The notes: a model not told the origin generated them from the letters alone. A stretch of 64,000 nt of DNA from Prochlorococcus sp. AG-363-K07 (GCA_003280225.1 QCFO01000007.1:1-64000); one strand, 5' to 3'; counted from the stretch's first letter, positions 30,358 through 41,103 are shown. A program made the numbers and translations.

Positions 30358-31814
30358 ACTTTTTGCGCAAGTTCTTTAGCCCAATTGAGAGCTAAATCAA
30401 CTTCTTTTTTAGTAGGTGCTTCGCAATAAATTCTTAATAATGGTTCTGTTCCAGAAAAACGAAACATCAACCAATGTAATCTATCAATACGCAACTTTAT
30501 CCCATCAATAGAAACTACTTCTTTTACTCTCTGACCTGCAACAAAGGATGGAGGCTTTGAATTCAGAAAAGCTTCTAATCGTCTTCTAGCATCCAAATCT
30601 TTTAATCGAATATCAACCCTGTCATAGTAACTATCCCCATAGATCTTCTTTAAATCATCTAATCTTTCTCCCAACAAAACACCGCCTTGAGTAATAGCTT
30701 CCAATAAAAGCAAAGAGGTAAACAAAGCATCTCTCTCAGGCAAATGCCCACCAAAACCAATTCCGCCGGATTCTTCACCTCCAATTAAAACATTCTTTGA
30801 GAGCATCTCCGCTGCAATAAACTTAAAGCCAACCTTCAACTCTAGGACTTCAAGACCTAAAGCTTTAGATACAATACTCATCAAGTCAGAACCACTTACT
30901 GTTTTAATTACACATCCAGGGGTCTTATTTACACTCGCAAGATGATCTATAAGCAACGGCATTAACAATTGAGTACTACAAAACCTACCTTTTTCATCGA
31001 TAGCTGCTATTCGATCTCCATCTCCATCAAATATCAAACCCATTGCAGGCTGTCCATTAGCGGAACACTGACTTACTTCCTTAATTAGTTCTGCAACATA
31101 TGGTTCTAAAGGTTCAGGTGGAGTACCCCCAAATAAAGGATCTCGATTACTTCTAATCTCCTTAAAAAGATTTGTATTTGTACAATCAAAAATCTCACCA
31201 ATACATCCCGCTGCCGAACCATGCATTGGATCAATAATTACTTTTACGCCCATTGATTCAAGTCCAGAACGAAGAGCGGAAATATCAAATTTCTTCCGCA
31301 AATCATCTAGATGCTCCTTTCTTCCATCAAACTTTTGAGACACACCCTCTATTGGAACCCCTATTCCACCTGCAGCAAGTCTCTTCTCAACTGCCTCGGT
31401 GAAATCACCCTCAACTGAGCCTCCCCAAGGAGCCTTAATCTTTATTCCTAACCACTCAGGCGGGTTATGACTCGCAGTCACAACCAAAGCCCCCAAAGCC
31501 TGATGCTTTCTGACTGCCCAACTACAAGCAGGGGTTGGCAATGCACTTGTTGTCACAAGCGGCTCTAACTCGCAACCTCTTACAGCAGAAGCTATTACTT
31601 CAGCAAACTCAGGCGCGAGAAATCTTCTGTCATAACCAATAATGACCTGACGACTTTTTAAATCTAAAGGCGCACGATATTCCAGTTCCCTTACAGCGGC
31701 AGAAGCAACCAATAAAACCCTTTCAAGAGTTACATCAACTCCTATTACCCCCCTCCATCCATCTGTACCAAAATGGAGAGGAGCAGGACTTAACCGCAGC
31801 GGACTTTTCACCAT
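30354..31814 (-). CDS. Phosphoglucomutase/phosphomannomutase family protein
   Basis: FGTDGWRGVIG, VVTASHNPPEWLGIK, FDGDGDRIAAID, GGEESGGIGFGGHLPERDALF, FRFSGTEPLLRIYCEA. Confidence 0.92.
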   Translation of the reverse strand: MVKSPLRLSPAPLHFGTDGWRGVIGVDVTLERVLLVASAAVRELEYRAPLDLKSRQVIIGYDRRFLAPEFAEVIASAVRGCELEPLVTTSALPTPACSWAVRKHQALGALVVTASHNPPEWLGIKIKAPWGGSVEGDFTEAVEKRLAAGGIGVPIEGVSQKFDGRKEHLDDLRKKFDISALRSGLESMGVKVIIDPMHGSAAGCIGEIFDCTNTNLFKEIRSNRDPLFGGTPPEPLEPYVAELIKEVSQCSANGQPAMGLIFDGDGDRIAAIDEKGRFCSTQLLMPLLIDHLASVNKTPGCVIKTVSGSDLMSIVSKALGLEVLELKVGFKFIAAEMLSKNVLIGGEESGGIGFGGHLPERDALFTSLLLLEAITQGGVLLGERLDDLKKIYGDSYYDRVDIRLKDLDARRRLEAFLNSKPPSFVAGQRVKEVVSIDGIKLRIDRLHWLMFRFSGTEPLLRIYCEAPTKKEVDLALNWAKELAQKV

Positions 31815-31867
31815 GACTAAGGGTTAGACCAGCTTGATCTAAAAGGCAAGCAACGTAACGCCAGGCT

Positions 31868-33358
31868 ATGAGAAACACTTCTCAAAATACAAGTGTGATT
31901 ACAAGTCACATGCTTCGCAGCTGGATTCGCTGTAAACGAAAAGCATGGCTTGATCATTACGGAGACAACTCCCAGCGAATTTGGTCTGCTCATAGAGCTC
32001 TCCAACTAGATCATCAACAAAAAAGTATTGCTGCGCTGATAAAAACAGAACCTGGGAAAGGTTTAGAAGCTTGCAAAAAAGGTAATGAAGCAATTCTAGG
32101 CTTACGGCTTAAGGGAATTGGACCAAATAATGAGTCTTTACAAGATCATCCAACTCTTCTACAGCGCATTCAAGGAACAAGTTGCTGGGGAGATTTTTCA
32201 TACAGACCTGTAATAGCACGTCAAGGTAAAAAAATTCTACGAGAGCACAAACTAATCTTAACTTTCACAGGTATTTTACTCGAACAATTTCAAGGATCTG
32301 ATGTCTCAAATGGGTTGGTAATTTCAAAAGTAAGAAATGAGCTAGAATGTCAAAAAGTATTCCTAAATAAAAGCATTAGGAAACAACTTGCAGAGTCACT
32401 AATCCAATTAAATGATGATATTAACAAAAGTTCGCCACCTTCATTGATCTCTGATCGACGCAAATGTTCTATATGCTGCTGGCAAAAAGTCTGCAACCAA
32501 GAAGCGAATCAGAAAGGCCACCTAAGCGAGGTTAGTGGAATTGGGTCTAAAAGAAATGATATATTAAACAACCTAGGTTTATATAGTGTAGAAGATCTCG
32601 CCAAAACAGATCCCAGTGAACTAAGCAATAAATTGAAAATCTATGGAGAACAGCATCAGAAAATCTCTGCAGAAATAGTAGCCCAAGCAAAAGTACAGTT
32701 TATTGGCATAGAAGAAAGAATTAACTTCAAACAATCTATACCAGAACTAATAGATAGCCCTGGCGTTTTGATATATGATATAGAATCAGATCCAGATATA
32801 AATGATGATTTTCTGCATGGTTTTATTTGCATCAAGAAGCAAAATAACAATACTAACAAATGGAATGTTCGTTCAGCAAAATACCATCCAATACTTACTC
32901 TTATAGAACACGGGAAATACTGCCACTGGAAAAGAGTGAAATCTATGCTTAACCACTATAAAAACTGGCCAATTATTCATTATGGGGAAACAGAAAATAT
33001 AAGTGCTTTACGTCTTGCGAAGTCAGCAGGCTCATCAATGGAAGAAATTGATGATCTAAAAGGTCGTTTTATTGATATTCATGCTCGACTGCGAGAAAAT
33101 TGGAGGCTGCCATTAAAAAACTATGGCCTTAAAACGGTAGCTCATTGGACAGGCTTTAGATGGAGCCATAAAGGAGCAGAAGGCGCAAAGGCTCTTTTTT
33201 GGTGGCGTCAATGGAGAAATTCCCCGCAAAATTCAAAAAGAGCAAAGAATACTTTGCAGAAGTTATTCAAATATAATGCAGATGACTGCCTTGCAACCTG
33301 GTCAGTTTCACAATGGTTATTAAGCAAAGATTCTATTGAGATAGAACCTAAAAGTTAG
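31868..33358 (+). CDS. TM0106-type RecB/Cas4-like nuclease with HhH and DEDD exonuclease-like (YprB/RNase H-type) domains
   Basis: RCKRKAWL...CSICCWQKVC Cys set, REHK (ExK), HhH SEVSGIGSKRNDILNNLGLYSVEDLAK, exonuclease motifs LIYDIESDP and YNADDCLATW. Confidence 0.78.
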   Translation: MRNTSQNTSVITSHMLRSWIRCKRKAWLDHYGDNSQRIWSAHRALQLDHQQKSIAALIKTEPGKGLEACKKGNEAILGLRLKGIGPNNESLQDHPTLLQRIQGTSCWGDFSYRPVIARQGKKILREHKLILTFTGILLEQFQGSDVSNGLVISKVRNELECQKVFLNKSIRKQLAESLIQLNDDINKSSPPSLISDRRKCSICCWQKVCNQEANQKGHLSEVSGIGSKRNDILNNLGLYSVEDLAKTDPSELSNKLKIYGEQHQKISAEIVAQAKVQFIGIEERINFKQSIPELIDSPGVLIYDIESDPDINDDFLHGFICIKKQNNNTNKWNVRSAKYHPILTLIEHGKYCHWKRVKSMLNHYKNWPIIHYGETENISALRLAKSAGSSMEEIDDLKGRFIDIHARLRENWRLPLKNYGLKTVAHWTGFRWSHKGAEGAKALFWWRQWRNSPQNSKRAKNTLQKLFKYNADDCLATWSVSQWLLSKDSIEIEPKS

Positions 33359-34221
33359 GACTTTTGGTTTAAACCAACAAACCCAAGAGGAGGATATATT
33401 TCTAATTTTTCTTCATCTAGACAGTGCAGGTCTTTAAGGAGAAAAAGAGAGGAATCCATCAGAGCTGAATGATGGATCATCGCAAGTCCAAAACTTGATT
33501 GGTCATTAGAGTCCATAAAAGATGAGGTTATTAGTCCGACCTTTTTCTCTTCACTCGATGACAGGGGCGATTTCTTCATAGTTGCTCCTATTGGGATGTT
33601 TACCTGGGAAGACCAGCACATTAATTGTTGTTTTATTTTTCCAGCATGAAATAACTTAGCTAATGTTTCCTGCCCTAAATAGCAACCCTTATCTAAACTT
33701 ACCAAATCCGATAGACCTAACTCAAAAGGATTATTTTTCCCATTTAATTCAAAATCACCTAGAGGCAAGCCAATTCTTAATCTCCATTCTTCAACTTCTG
33801 CTGAACTTGCTATAGGAAGATCTCGATATTCTTTTGATAAACTTTGATTAATTTCTAACCATGAGACACTCGCAAAACGTTCGGGTTTCTTCGGATCACA
33901 AACCTGAACCCTCCTAATCTCCCGAATGGGTTGCAATGTTACTTTATCTGCAGGAAAAATGATTTTTTCAAAGGCACTAATTAAATCGTTAATATCTCCA
34001 CCTAAAACTAAAATATCTGCTGCAGAATGTTCTAGGCGAACTTCTAGAAGTGCCCTAACTCTTCCGATAGGGTTTAACCAACAACAATGTATAAAAGAAT
34101 TTATCGTACCTTGTAGAAAATCAGCTGTAGTTTGACCGTGTAGAAAACTCTTAACTCCATCTCCATTCAGCCTAAAAACAGGCATCATTTGATCCCAAAG
34201 TAGTGGCTTGTCAAGGTTCAT
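33355..34221 (-). CDS. YgfZ/GcvT-like folate-binding protein
   Basis: [25 protein letters not shown] (KGCYxGQE motif). Confidence 0.88.
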   Translation of the reverse strand: MNLDKPLLWDQMMPVFRLNGDGVKSFLHGQTTADFLQGTINSFIHCCWLNPIGRVRALLEVRLEHSAADILVLGGDINDLISAFEKIIFPADKVTLQPIREIRRVQVCDPKKPERFASVSWLEINQSLSKEYRDLPIASSAEVEEWRLRIGLPLGDFELNGKNNPFELGLSDLVSLDKGCYLGQETLAKLFHAGKIKQQLMCWSSQVNIPIGATMKKSPLSSSEEKKVGLITSSFMDSNDQSSFGLAMIHHSALMDSSLFLLKDLHCLDEEKLEIYPPLGFVGLNQKS

Positions 34222-34802
34222 TGCAAAAGTAGACTGGCATGTTTAGCAATATCTTTCAGCAAGAAAAGACTAATCAATTCCAAGCCTGCTGCTTCCATAG
34301 TTACCTGACCTCCTTCTTGCCTATCAACAATCGTAACCACACGATTTACTTGATAGCCAGCTGCTCTGAGGCGATGAACTGCTTTCATTGACGATCCACC
34401 AGTTGTCACAACATCCTCCAAAACTGTAATTAAAGCTCCGGAAGGAGGAGTAGGCCCTTCAAGCCAAGCAGCTGTTCCGTGACCTTTAGGTTCTTTGCGG
34501 ACGATAAGGGCATCTAGTAAGCGACTCTTTTGAGAAGCTGCCATTGCTACGCCACTAACCAGGGGATCTGCTCCCAAAGTGAGTCCGGCAACAGCCAAAG
34601 CATCTTCTTCAACATGTTCTAAAAGAGCATTACTAAGCAATTCAAGTCCCATGCCACTCAGACTTACTGGTTTGCAATTGACATAATGGTGGCTCTTTCG
34701 TCCTGAAGCCAAAAGAAAGTCACCAAAGCGGTAAGCATCCTTAGCAAGCATGTTTAAAAGCTTGTCATTAGAAGAATCGTTGGTTTTTATAGAAATAGTC
34801 AT
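34218..34802 (-). CDS. pyrE: Orotate phosphoribosyltransferase
   Basis: [24 protein letters not shown]...[39 protein letters not shown]. Confidence 0.94.
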   Translation of the reverse strand: MTISIKTNDSSNDKLLNMLAKDAYRFGDFLLASGRKSHHYVNCKPVSLSGMGLELLSNALLEHVEEDALAVAGLTLGADPLVSGVAMAASQKSRLLDALIVRKEPKGHGTAAWLEGPTPPSGALITVLEDVVTTGGSSMKAVHRLRAAGYQVNRVVTIVDRQEGGQVTMEAAGLELISLFLLKDIAKHASLLLQ

Positions 34803-34911
34803 AGTGGCTTGTGCATCACAGATGCATTGCCTAGTTTGTTCTTCCTCAACCGTAATTGTTCATCCTGCATACTGTTCATTATCATCAAGCAAAATTGAAT
34901 CTCCATCCAAA

Positions 34912-34984
34912 GGGGGTCTAGCAATCTGGTGAATGCACCGAACTCATAATTCGGCTAAGGCGAGTTCGATCCTCGCGACCCCCA
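34912..34984 (+). tRNA. tRNA with CAT anticodon (tRNA-Met elongator; Ile2/lysidine type not excluded)
   Basis: GGGGGTC...GACCCCC acceptor plus A discriminator; anticodon arm CCGAACTCATAATTCGG; T arm GCGAGTTCGATCCTCGC; 73 nt. Confidence 0.93.
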
Positions 34985-34996
34985 TCAAACTCCTTA

Positions 34997-36283
34997 ATGA
35001 GACTTCTCTTCCTCTGCATATTGCTTATTCTTCCAGCTTTTTTTGCCGCTGGAGAGATAGCTCTTTTAAGAGTTCGTCCAAGCAGAGTTCAACGGTTAAT
35101 TGAAGAGAAAAAATCAGGTGCAAAGTCGATCAATCGACTCCAACGTCGCTTAAGAAGTGCACTAATGGTATCCCAGCTTGGCGGGAGCATTGCCCTAGTA
35201 ACGCTTGGTTGGATTGGGAGGGAACTCAGCAGCAAGTGGTGGCCTTCAAATCAAGCCATCAATAGGGTTGGAGACATAGCACTTTTTTTACTCATTGTTC
35301 TATTTGCAACAATCATTTCAGGAGTGCTCCCAAAAGCTGTTGTTCTTAACAAGCCTGAGGTAGCAGCTCTCAGACTAGCTCCTCTATTAGAAGCAGTCAT
35401 GAGAGCACTAGCCCCTTTACTAGCTCTATTAGAAGCATTTACATCCCTGCTCCTACAACTAGTTGGCTTAAACACAAAGTGGGACTCTCTTGTTCCAGCT
35501 TTATCAGCAGGCGAACTCGAAACACTTATCGAGACTGGAGGAGTAACAGGGCTTCGCCCAGACGAACAAAATATTCTCGAAGGAGTTTTTGCACTTCGTG
35601 ACACCCAAGTGCGCGAAGTCATGGTCCCCCGTTCAGGAATGGTGACACTGCCAATAGATGTCTGCTTTTCAAAATTGATGCAAGAAGTTCATCGCACCCG
35701 TCATGCTCGTTTTTTAGTCATAGGTGATTCCTTAGATGATGTAAGAGGCTTAATTGACCTAAGACAACTCGCAGAACCAATCTCTAAAGGGACAATGAGA
35801 CCTGATACTCCTCTTAATCCCTTTCTCCAGCGAGCAAAAATGGTTCTTGAAACAAGAACCTTATCTGAGTTACTCCCACTATTTCGCAATGGCAATCCCT
35901 TATTGGTAGTGGTAGATGAACATGGGGGCACAGAAGGTCTTGTCACGGCAGCAGATCTCACAGAGGAAATTGTGGGTGATGAAATTGAGGCTGACCATGA
36001 AGAAGCCTTATTAAAACCTGTAGAAGGTCAAACCAATCAATGGCTTGTTAAAGGCGATCTAGAACTACTTGAACTTAATCGTCAACTGAATCTCGAACTA
36101 CCTGAGTCAGATGACCATCACACCCTTGCAGGATTTCTTCTTGAAAATCTTCAACATATTCCTGTAGCTAATGAAACTTTTGCGCACAACGGTATCAAAT
36201 TTGAAATTTGCTCTATGAAGGGTCCAAGAATCGATCTTGTAAAGCTATTAATGCCCAAAAATGATCCAGAGGGAAATAAATAG
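34997..36283 (+). CDS. CNNM/CorC-HlyC-type transporter (DUF21 + CBS + CorC_HlyC domain)
   Basis: LLFLCILLILPAFFAAGEIALLRVRPSRVQRL...EVMVPRSGMVTLPIDV...LLVVVDEHGGTEGLVTAADLTEEIVGDEIEADHEE. Confidence 0.93.
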   Translation: MRLLFLCILLILPAFFAAGEIALLRVRPSRVQRLIEEKKSGAKSINRLQRRLRSALMVSQLGGSIALVTLGWIGRELSSKWWPSNQAINRVGDIALFLLIVLFATIISGVLPKAVVLNKPEVAALRLAPLLEAVMRALAPLLALLEAFTSLLLQLVGLNTKWDSLVPALSAGELETLIETGGVTGLRPDEQNILEGVFALRDTQVREVMVPRSGMVTLPIDVCFSKLMQEVHRTRHARFLVIGDSLDDVRGLIDLRQLAEPISKGTMRPDTPLNPFLQRAKMVLETRTLSELLPLFRNGNPLLVVVDEHGGTEGLVTAADLTEEIVGDEIEADHEEALLKPVEGQTNQWLVKGDLELLELNRQLNLELPESDDHHTLAGFLLENLQHIPVANETFAHNGIKFEICSMKGPRIDLVKLLMPKNDPEGNK

Positions 36284-36315
36284 TTGATAATCAATGTGAC
36301 GTCCATTTCGCTCGC

Positions 36316-37320
36316 ATGTCCAGATCCATGGTTCCAGTGAAGGTTGGAGTTATTGGAGTCGGCAATATGGGCTGGCATCATGCTCGAGTATTAAGCCTTC
36401 TCAAAGATGCGGAACTAATTGGTGTTTCTGACCCAGACGAAGAGAGAGGAAGGCTTGCCAATGAACAATTCGGGTGCCAATGGTTTCAGGATTATCAGAG
36501 TCTTCTAACTGAAGTAGAAGCAGTTTGTATTGCTGTGCCTACCTTGCTTCATCACAAAGTCGGCATAGATTGCCTGAAAGCAAAGAAACATGTACTAATA
36601 GAAAAACCAATAGCTGCAAGTCAAGAAGAAGCCTCCTCTCTGATTCAGGCTGCCAACCAGGCAAAGTGTCTTCTCCAAGTTGGACATATTGAAAGATTTA
36701 ATCCAGCCTTTAGGGAGTTAATCAAAGTAGTCGCCAATGAAGAAGTTGTAGTTCTAGAAGCCAGACGACATAGTCCTCATGCTGATCGTGCCAACGATGT
36801 GTCCGTAGTCCTAGATCTGATGATCCATGATCTAGATCTTGTATTGGAACTAGCCCAGTCTCCCGTTACGAAGTTGGCAGCGGTAGGAGGAAGAAGCGCA
36901 GCTGGTCCAATTGATTACGTAAATGCAACTCTTGGATTTAAAAACGGAGTTGTAGCAAGTCTTAGTGCCAGCAAAATGAGCCATAGAAAAATTCGGAAAC
37001 TAAGCGCTCATTGCAAAGGCAGTCTTGTTGAAACAGATTTTCTAAATCACACCCTACACATTCACCGTCGGGCTCATGAGTGGTACTCAGCTGATCATGG
37101 TGAATTACTTTATAGAAATGACGGCTTTGTCGAACAAGTAAGCACCACATCCATAGAACCATTATATGCAGAATTGGAACACTTTCTGCAATGCTTACGT
37201 GGCCGTGAGAAGCCAGCAGTGGACGGCAAGCAAGCATCAAGAGCATTGCACCTTGCTGACTTGATTGAGAGTTCTGTAGAGAACGCTGCTAATCAACTAT
37301 GTTTAGATCGTCCAATTTAA
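36316..37320 (+). CDS. Gfo/Idh/MocA family oxidoreductase
   Basis: KVGVIGVGNMGWHHARVLSLLKDAELIGVSDPD...KHVLIEKPIAAS...LQVGHIERFNPAF. Confidence 0.92.
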   Translation: MSRSMVPVKVGVIGVGNMGWHHARVLSLLKDAELIGVSDPDEERGRLANEQFGCQWFQDYQSLLTEVEAVCIAVPTLLHHKVGIDCLKAKKHVLIEKPIAASQEEASSLIQAANQAKCLLQVGHIERFNPAFRELIKVVANEEVVVLEARRHSPHADRANDVSVVLDLMIHDLDLVLELAQSPVTKLAAVGGRSAAGPIDYVNATLGFKNGVVASLSASKMSHRKIRKLSAHCKGSLVETDFLNHTLHIHRRAHEWYSADHGELLYRNDGFVEQVSTTSIEPLYAELEHFLQCLRGREKPAVDGKQASRALHLADLIESSVENAANQLCLDRPI

Positions 37321-37418
37321 ACCTCTCCTAGAGTAAAGAAAAATATTTAATGTAATTAGTAATTCATAAGTATTATTTAAAGGCAAAATGATCGAATTAA
37401 TTGATTTCATGAGAAACA

Positions 37419-37443
37419 CCCAAACCATTATTAGTGGTTTGGG
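37419..37443. other. Perfect inverted repeat, possible terminator or RNA hairpin
   Basis: CCCAAACCA-TTATTAG-TGGTTTGGG; 9-bp perfect stem between convergent genes, no long T-tract. Confidence 0.55.
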
Positions 37444-37502
37444 TTCATACCAAATGAACTCTGATCAAAGAGCAAAGGCTTGATAAATTTTATTTAGTGG
37501 CT

Positions 37503-37646
37503 TTAGCGGAAGCCTACTGCTGCTTGCCAGACAAAAACCAGCAAGAAGAAAAACAAAGGGATTAGTGGAAGAACGTCAACTGTTGGAGCGAAAGCTTGGT
37601 ATGCCTCCGGAAGTTGAGCCAAAATGTCAAGAGTAAAGCCTGCCAT
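37503..37646 (-). CDS. psbK: Photosystem II protein PsbK
   Basis: Minus-strand reading gives [47 protein letters not shown]; not in the ORF track. Confidence 0.95.
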   Translation of the reverse strand: MAGFTLDILAQLPEAYQAFAPTVDVLPLIPLFFFLLVFVWQAAVGFR

Positions 37647-37676
37647 CCCTAAGAATTAATGGGCGTTTCACCGACG

Positions 37677-38795
37677 CTACCACGTGTGATGTGCAATCGA
37701 GTCTGAATTCCAAGGAGCGAAATCCTCTGAAAAACAACCGTCCCGAATCGCTTGCTCCATAGAGCTTGTAAATCGAAGCAGATTTGTAAGGTTATGGATA
37801 CTCAAAAGCGTATGTCCTAAAAGCTCACCAGAACGCACAAGATGATGAAGATATGCCCTGCTGTGCTTGCGACAAGCCTCGCAAATACAGGTTTTATCTA
37901 AAGGCTCATAGTCGGTACGAAATCGCGCATTTTTTAAATTCCACCTTTCATTCCTTACTGAAGCGGTCCCATGACGACCTAATCGAGTTGGGATCACGCA
38001 ATCAAAAATATCCATTCCATTCGCAACTGCAATTGTCATTTCTCGAAAACTACCAATACCCATGAGATAGCGAGGTCGTTCTTCTGGCAGCAGAATTCCA
38101 ACATGCCGCAAAATCTTATGAATTTCCTCACTTGGCTCTCCCACACTGACTCCTCCAACAGCAATCCCAGGTAAATCAAAATCCGAGATATCTTTTACGC
38201 ACTTCTCTCGAAGATTAAGAAAACATCCACCCTGAATAATTCCAAAAAGAGCTTGATCTGATTTGCTATGGGCCTCAACACATCGAGCAAGCCAAGTATG
38301 TGTTCTTTCGCAGGCTTCTTCTACATCGTTCTCAGTAGCTGGATAAGGAGGACACTGATCAAAAGCCATTACCACATCAGAACCGAGAGTCATCTGAATT
38401 TCCATTGCCTTTTCAGGCGTCAAGTGAACTTGACTACCATCACGAGGATTCCGAAAGGAAACGCCTTCATCATTAATCCTATTAATCTTTGAAAGGCTGA
38501 AAACTTGATACCCCCCTGAATCGGTGAGGATTGGCCGTTCCCATCCCATAAATTTATGAATTCCGCCTACCTCCTGAATTATTTGCTCTCCAGGCTGTAA
38601 ATGCAGATGATATGTATTTGCCAAAACCATCTGAGCTCCAGTTTCGACCAACTGGTTTACAGAAACTCCTTTAACTGTCCCTAAGGTCCCTACAGGCATA
38701 AACCTAGGCGTCGTGAATGAGCCATGAGAAGTGTTGATGCGCCCAACTCTTGCTCGAGTCTTAGGGCATTGAGCCTCTATTTGAAAACTAAACAC
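37677..38795 (-). CDS. tgt: tRNA-guanine transglycosylase (GTG start assumed; ORF extends to 38825)
   Basis: [43 protein letters not shown]...[14 protein letters not shown]...[15 protein letters not shown]...[17 protein letters not shown]. Confidence 0.95.
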   Translation of the reverse strand: MFSFQIEAQCPKTRARVGRINTSHGSFTTPRFMPVGTLGTVKGVSVNQLVETGAQMVLANTYHLHLQPGEQIIQEVGGIHKFMGWERPILTDSGGYQVFSLSKINRINDEGVSFRNPRDGSQVHLTPEKAMEIQMTLGSDVVMAFDQCPPYPATENDVEEACERTHTWLARCVEAHSKSDQALFGIIQGGCFLNLREKCVKDISDFDLPGIAVGGVSVGEPSEEIHKILRHVGILLPEERPRYLMGIGSFREMTIAVANGMDIFDCVIPTRLGRHGTASVRNERWNLKNARFRTDYEPLDKTCICEACRKHSRAYLHHLVRSGELLGHTLLSIHNLTNLLRFTSSMEQAIRDGCFSEDFAPWNSDSIAHHTW

Positions 38796-38803
38796 ATTGC
38801 ACC

Positions 38804-39646
38804 TTGCAAAAATGGCGAAAGTCAATTAAAAATTTAGGCCGAAAATCACCCTACTTTGAGCTTTTACCATCTAGAAAGGAGCTTATTCTGATTAATTCAA
38901 CTTGGTTCCGAGATCTTGCTGGAGCATTGATCTTCTACACAGTTCTTCCAGGCTTTCCCTTTATTAAACCTAGGTTTGAACGCATTGCACGTTTTGCGCC
39001 GTTAATCGGGATAGTAATAGGATTCATCCAAGGTTCTATTTGGCTAATACTGTCAGATTTAGATTGGCCAAAAGAATCTATAGCTCTTTTTGTTGTCGCT
39101 TCTGGCATTGTTCTAACAGGAGGTCTTCATTTAGATGGACTCATGGATACTTCTGACGGGCTATCTGCTGGCAAAATTAGATGCTTAGAAGCGATGAAAG
39201 ATAGCAGAGTTGGGTCTATAGGAGTTCAATCCTTAATTATCATCCTACTCATACAAATCAGCGCTTTAATCAAACTAGAAAAATATGCTCCCACTGCCAT
39301 TATCATGGCTAATTTCTGGGGGAGATGTGCACCTCTCTTAGCAATTAACCAATTCAAATATCTTCACCAAGGAAGGTACTCCGACTTGCACAGAGCTCAC
39401 TGGAAAGGCTGGCATGAGTTAAAGCCAGCCTTTTTAACTATTATCGCAATAATAGCAATCTTCTCTTTCATTAAAACAAGTCTGATTAGCCCTTGGAAAC
39501 TAATATTGATAGGTATATTCCCGACAATTATCATTCCCAAAAAACTAGGGAAATGGTTAGGTGGACATAGTGGTGACTCATATGGTGCTTCAATTGTTTT
39601 AGTAGAAACTATTACTCTGATTTTACTGGCCCTATTTTGGAATTAA
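38804..39646 (+). CDS. cobS: Adenosylcobinamide-GDP ribazoletransferase (cobalamin synthase)
   Basis: [40 protein letters not shown]; multiple TM helices. Confidence 0.92.
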   Translation: MQKWRKSIKNLGRKSPYFELLPSRKELILINSTWFRDLAGALIFYTVLPGFPFIKPRFERIARFAPLIGIVIGFIQGSIWLILSDLDWPKESIALFVVASGIVLTGGLHLDGLMDTSDGLSAGKIRCLEAMKDSRVGSIGVQSLIIILLIQISALIKLEKYAPTAIIMANFWGRCAPLLAINQFKYLHQGRYSDLHRAHWKGWHELKPAFLTIIAIIAIFSFIKTSLISPWKLILIGIFPTIIIPKKLGKWLGGHSGDSYGASIVLVETITLILLALFWN

Positions 39647-40748
39647 GACTTAAAAAGAATGCATTACCAGTCTCTGGAAGATGAGAACTAACAAGGGAAG
39701 GTGGAATTATTAAACCAAGGTCTCCTCCTAACTGCTCTGCCAATTCACGACCAACTGCAAGGCCAAGGCCTGAACCAGAGCTTTTCAAAACTTTTTTTCC
39801 ACGAATACCTTTTTCGAAAATTCTTTCTCTTTCATCTAAAGCAATTTGAGGTCCTGAATCCCAAACACAAATACCTTTTTCACACAAATAAATTCCCAAA
39901 GAACTTGTAGATTCACTGTATCGGAAAGCATTTTCAAGCAAATTAGCCACCACCTCTGCAATTACCCCATCCCGAGCTGGCCTCATCTCTGATGTCCAGG
40001 CTGGCCATTGAGAAGGAGGAATCCATTCTCTGCCTTGCAAACGAGCTGTCGCGGAAGCTCTTTCAATCAAAGGTTTTAAAAGATCCTTGATATTTAAGGA
40101 GCTTTCCTTTGAAACAAGAGGAGGGAGCAAAAGTCCAGAGGAAGATATTTTTGCTGAAGGCAATTTGTTCTGACTTAACTCATCCAAAGCAGATATATAA
40201 CGATGCAATTGATCTTGCTCACTTAGCAAACCTTCCACCAAAGTGCGATAGTTACTCTCTGGACCAAGTTTTCTCAATAAAAGCTGAGCATAAGTTCGCA
40301 AAGCTGCTAATGGATTTCTCAACTGATGAACCATCAAACCAATTTGCTCTCGTTGTTGATTTAATTCATCTAAAAGTCTTCTTCTATCAAGCTCTAATCC
40401 CAAGCATTGAGCAAGGGCATTTGCCGTTAACTGAAGGCGTTGATCAAGCAATTCAGACCAAGGGTCATCTGAACAAAATCGTTCGACCCTAAGCACCCCT
40501 AAAAGGATTGACCCTTCCTGAAGGGGATACCAGCGTCTATCTAGGGAGGGATCTCTCAATTCTGGGTCAGCTTCAACTGGGGGCAAAGCCTTTTCGAGAG
40601 ATGGCCATTGCCCAATAGGCTCCAAACTTGGAGCCTTCCCTTCCTTGGACTGAGCGACATAAACAACCAATTGCTCAACCTCAGACTCATGCTGAAAACT
40701 TTCCAACTGCTGTTGAACAAGATTCAAAAACCTTTGCGATAACTGCAT
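39612..40748 (-). CDS. Sensor histidine kinase (GAF-like N-terminus)
   Basis: H box MVHQLRNPLAALRTYAQLLL, N box NLLENAFRYSE, G boxes VWDSGPQI and GSGLGLAVGRELAEQLGG. Confidence 0.9.
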   Translation of the reverse strand: MQLSQRFLNLVQQQLESFQHESEVEQLVVYVAQSKEGKAPSLEPIGQWPSLEKALPPVEADPELRDPSLDRRWYPLQEGSILLGVLRVERFCSDDPWSELLDQRLQLTANALAQCLGLELDRRRLLDELNQQREQIGLMVHQLRNPLAALRTYAQLLLRKLGPESNYRTLVEGLLSEQDQLHRYISALDELSQNKLPSAKISSSGLLLPPLVSKESSLNIKDLLKPLIERASATARLQGREWIPPSQWPAWTSEMRPARDGVIAEVVANLLENAFRYSESTSSLGIYLCEKGICVWDSGPQIALDERERIFEKGIRGKKVLKSSGSGLGLAVGRELAEQLGGDLGLIIPPSLVSSHLPETGNAFFLSLNSKIGPVKSE

Positions 40749-40797
40749 AGCTATTTATCTCCAAGTGATCGGGAGGTTTCCAAAAAGAGGGAATTTG

Positions 40798-40825
40798 TTG
40801 AAAATTCAAAAAAAAGTATTAAGAT
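40798..40825 (+). promoter_or_regulatory. Sigma70-like promoter for the DUF3155 leader transcript
   Basis: TTGAAA (40798-40803), 16-bp spacer, TAAGAT (40820-40825). Confidence 0.55.
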
Positions 40826-40831
40826 AGTGGT

Positions 40832-41103
40832 ATCGGCCGTCACAACGCTTATCCGTTTTTACTCAAAGGTCTACTCCGGTGTGTTGCACAACGGGTGCTT
40901 CCAAAGCTACAGCAGAGGTAGATGGGTTTCCTCTATTAAGCAACCGAGTTGACCATTTAGTTTGAGAATTTGTTGTCTGCATTAATGCAACAATCCAAGC
41001 TGGGTGCTATCGGATGATTGTGGATCAAAACCTCGTGAAAAGCACGAGATCTCAAAGCTCCGGATTGAAGCCGATTCTTTTCTGTCCCTATCTCACTCAC
41101 TAA
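40832..41103 (+). other. Structured, putatively transcribed leader/ncRNA with small upstream ORFs
   Basis: Hairpins TTGT(C)TGCAT-TA-ATGCAACAA and CTCGTG-AAAAG-CACGAG enclosed by ATCGG...CCGAT; uORFs 40881-40952 (GTG), 40985-41017 and 41014-41103. Confidence 0.45.

Noticed and set aside
40832-41103. Considered tmRNA, SRP RNA, RNase P RNA, 6S RNA and cobalamin/TPP riboswitch for the DUF3155 leader
   Set aside because: Did not find the hallmark sequences I know (GGAAGCAGC-type SRP loop, tmRNA acceptor/T-loop, RNase P core, GCCACTG box). 6S is expected elsewhere in these genomes. Left as unclassified
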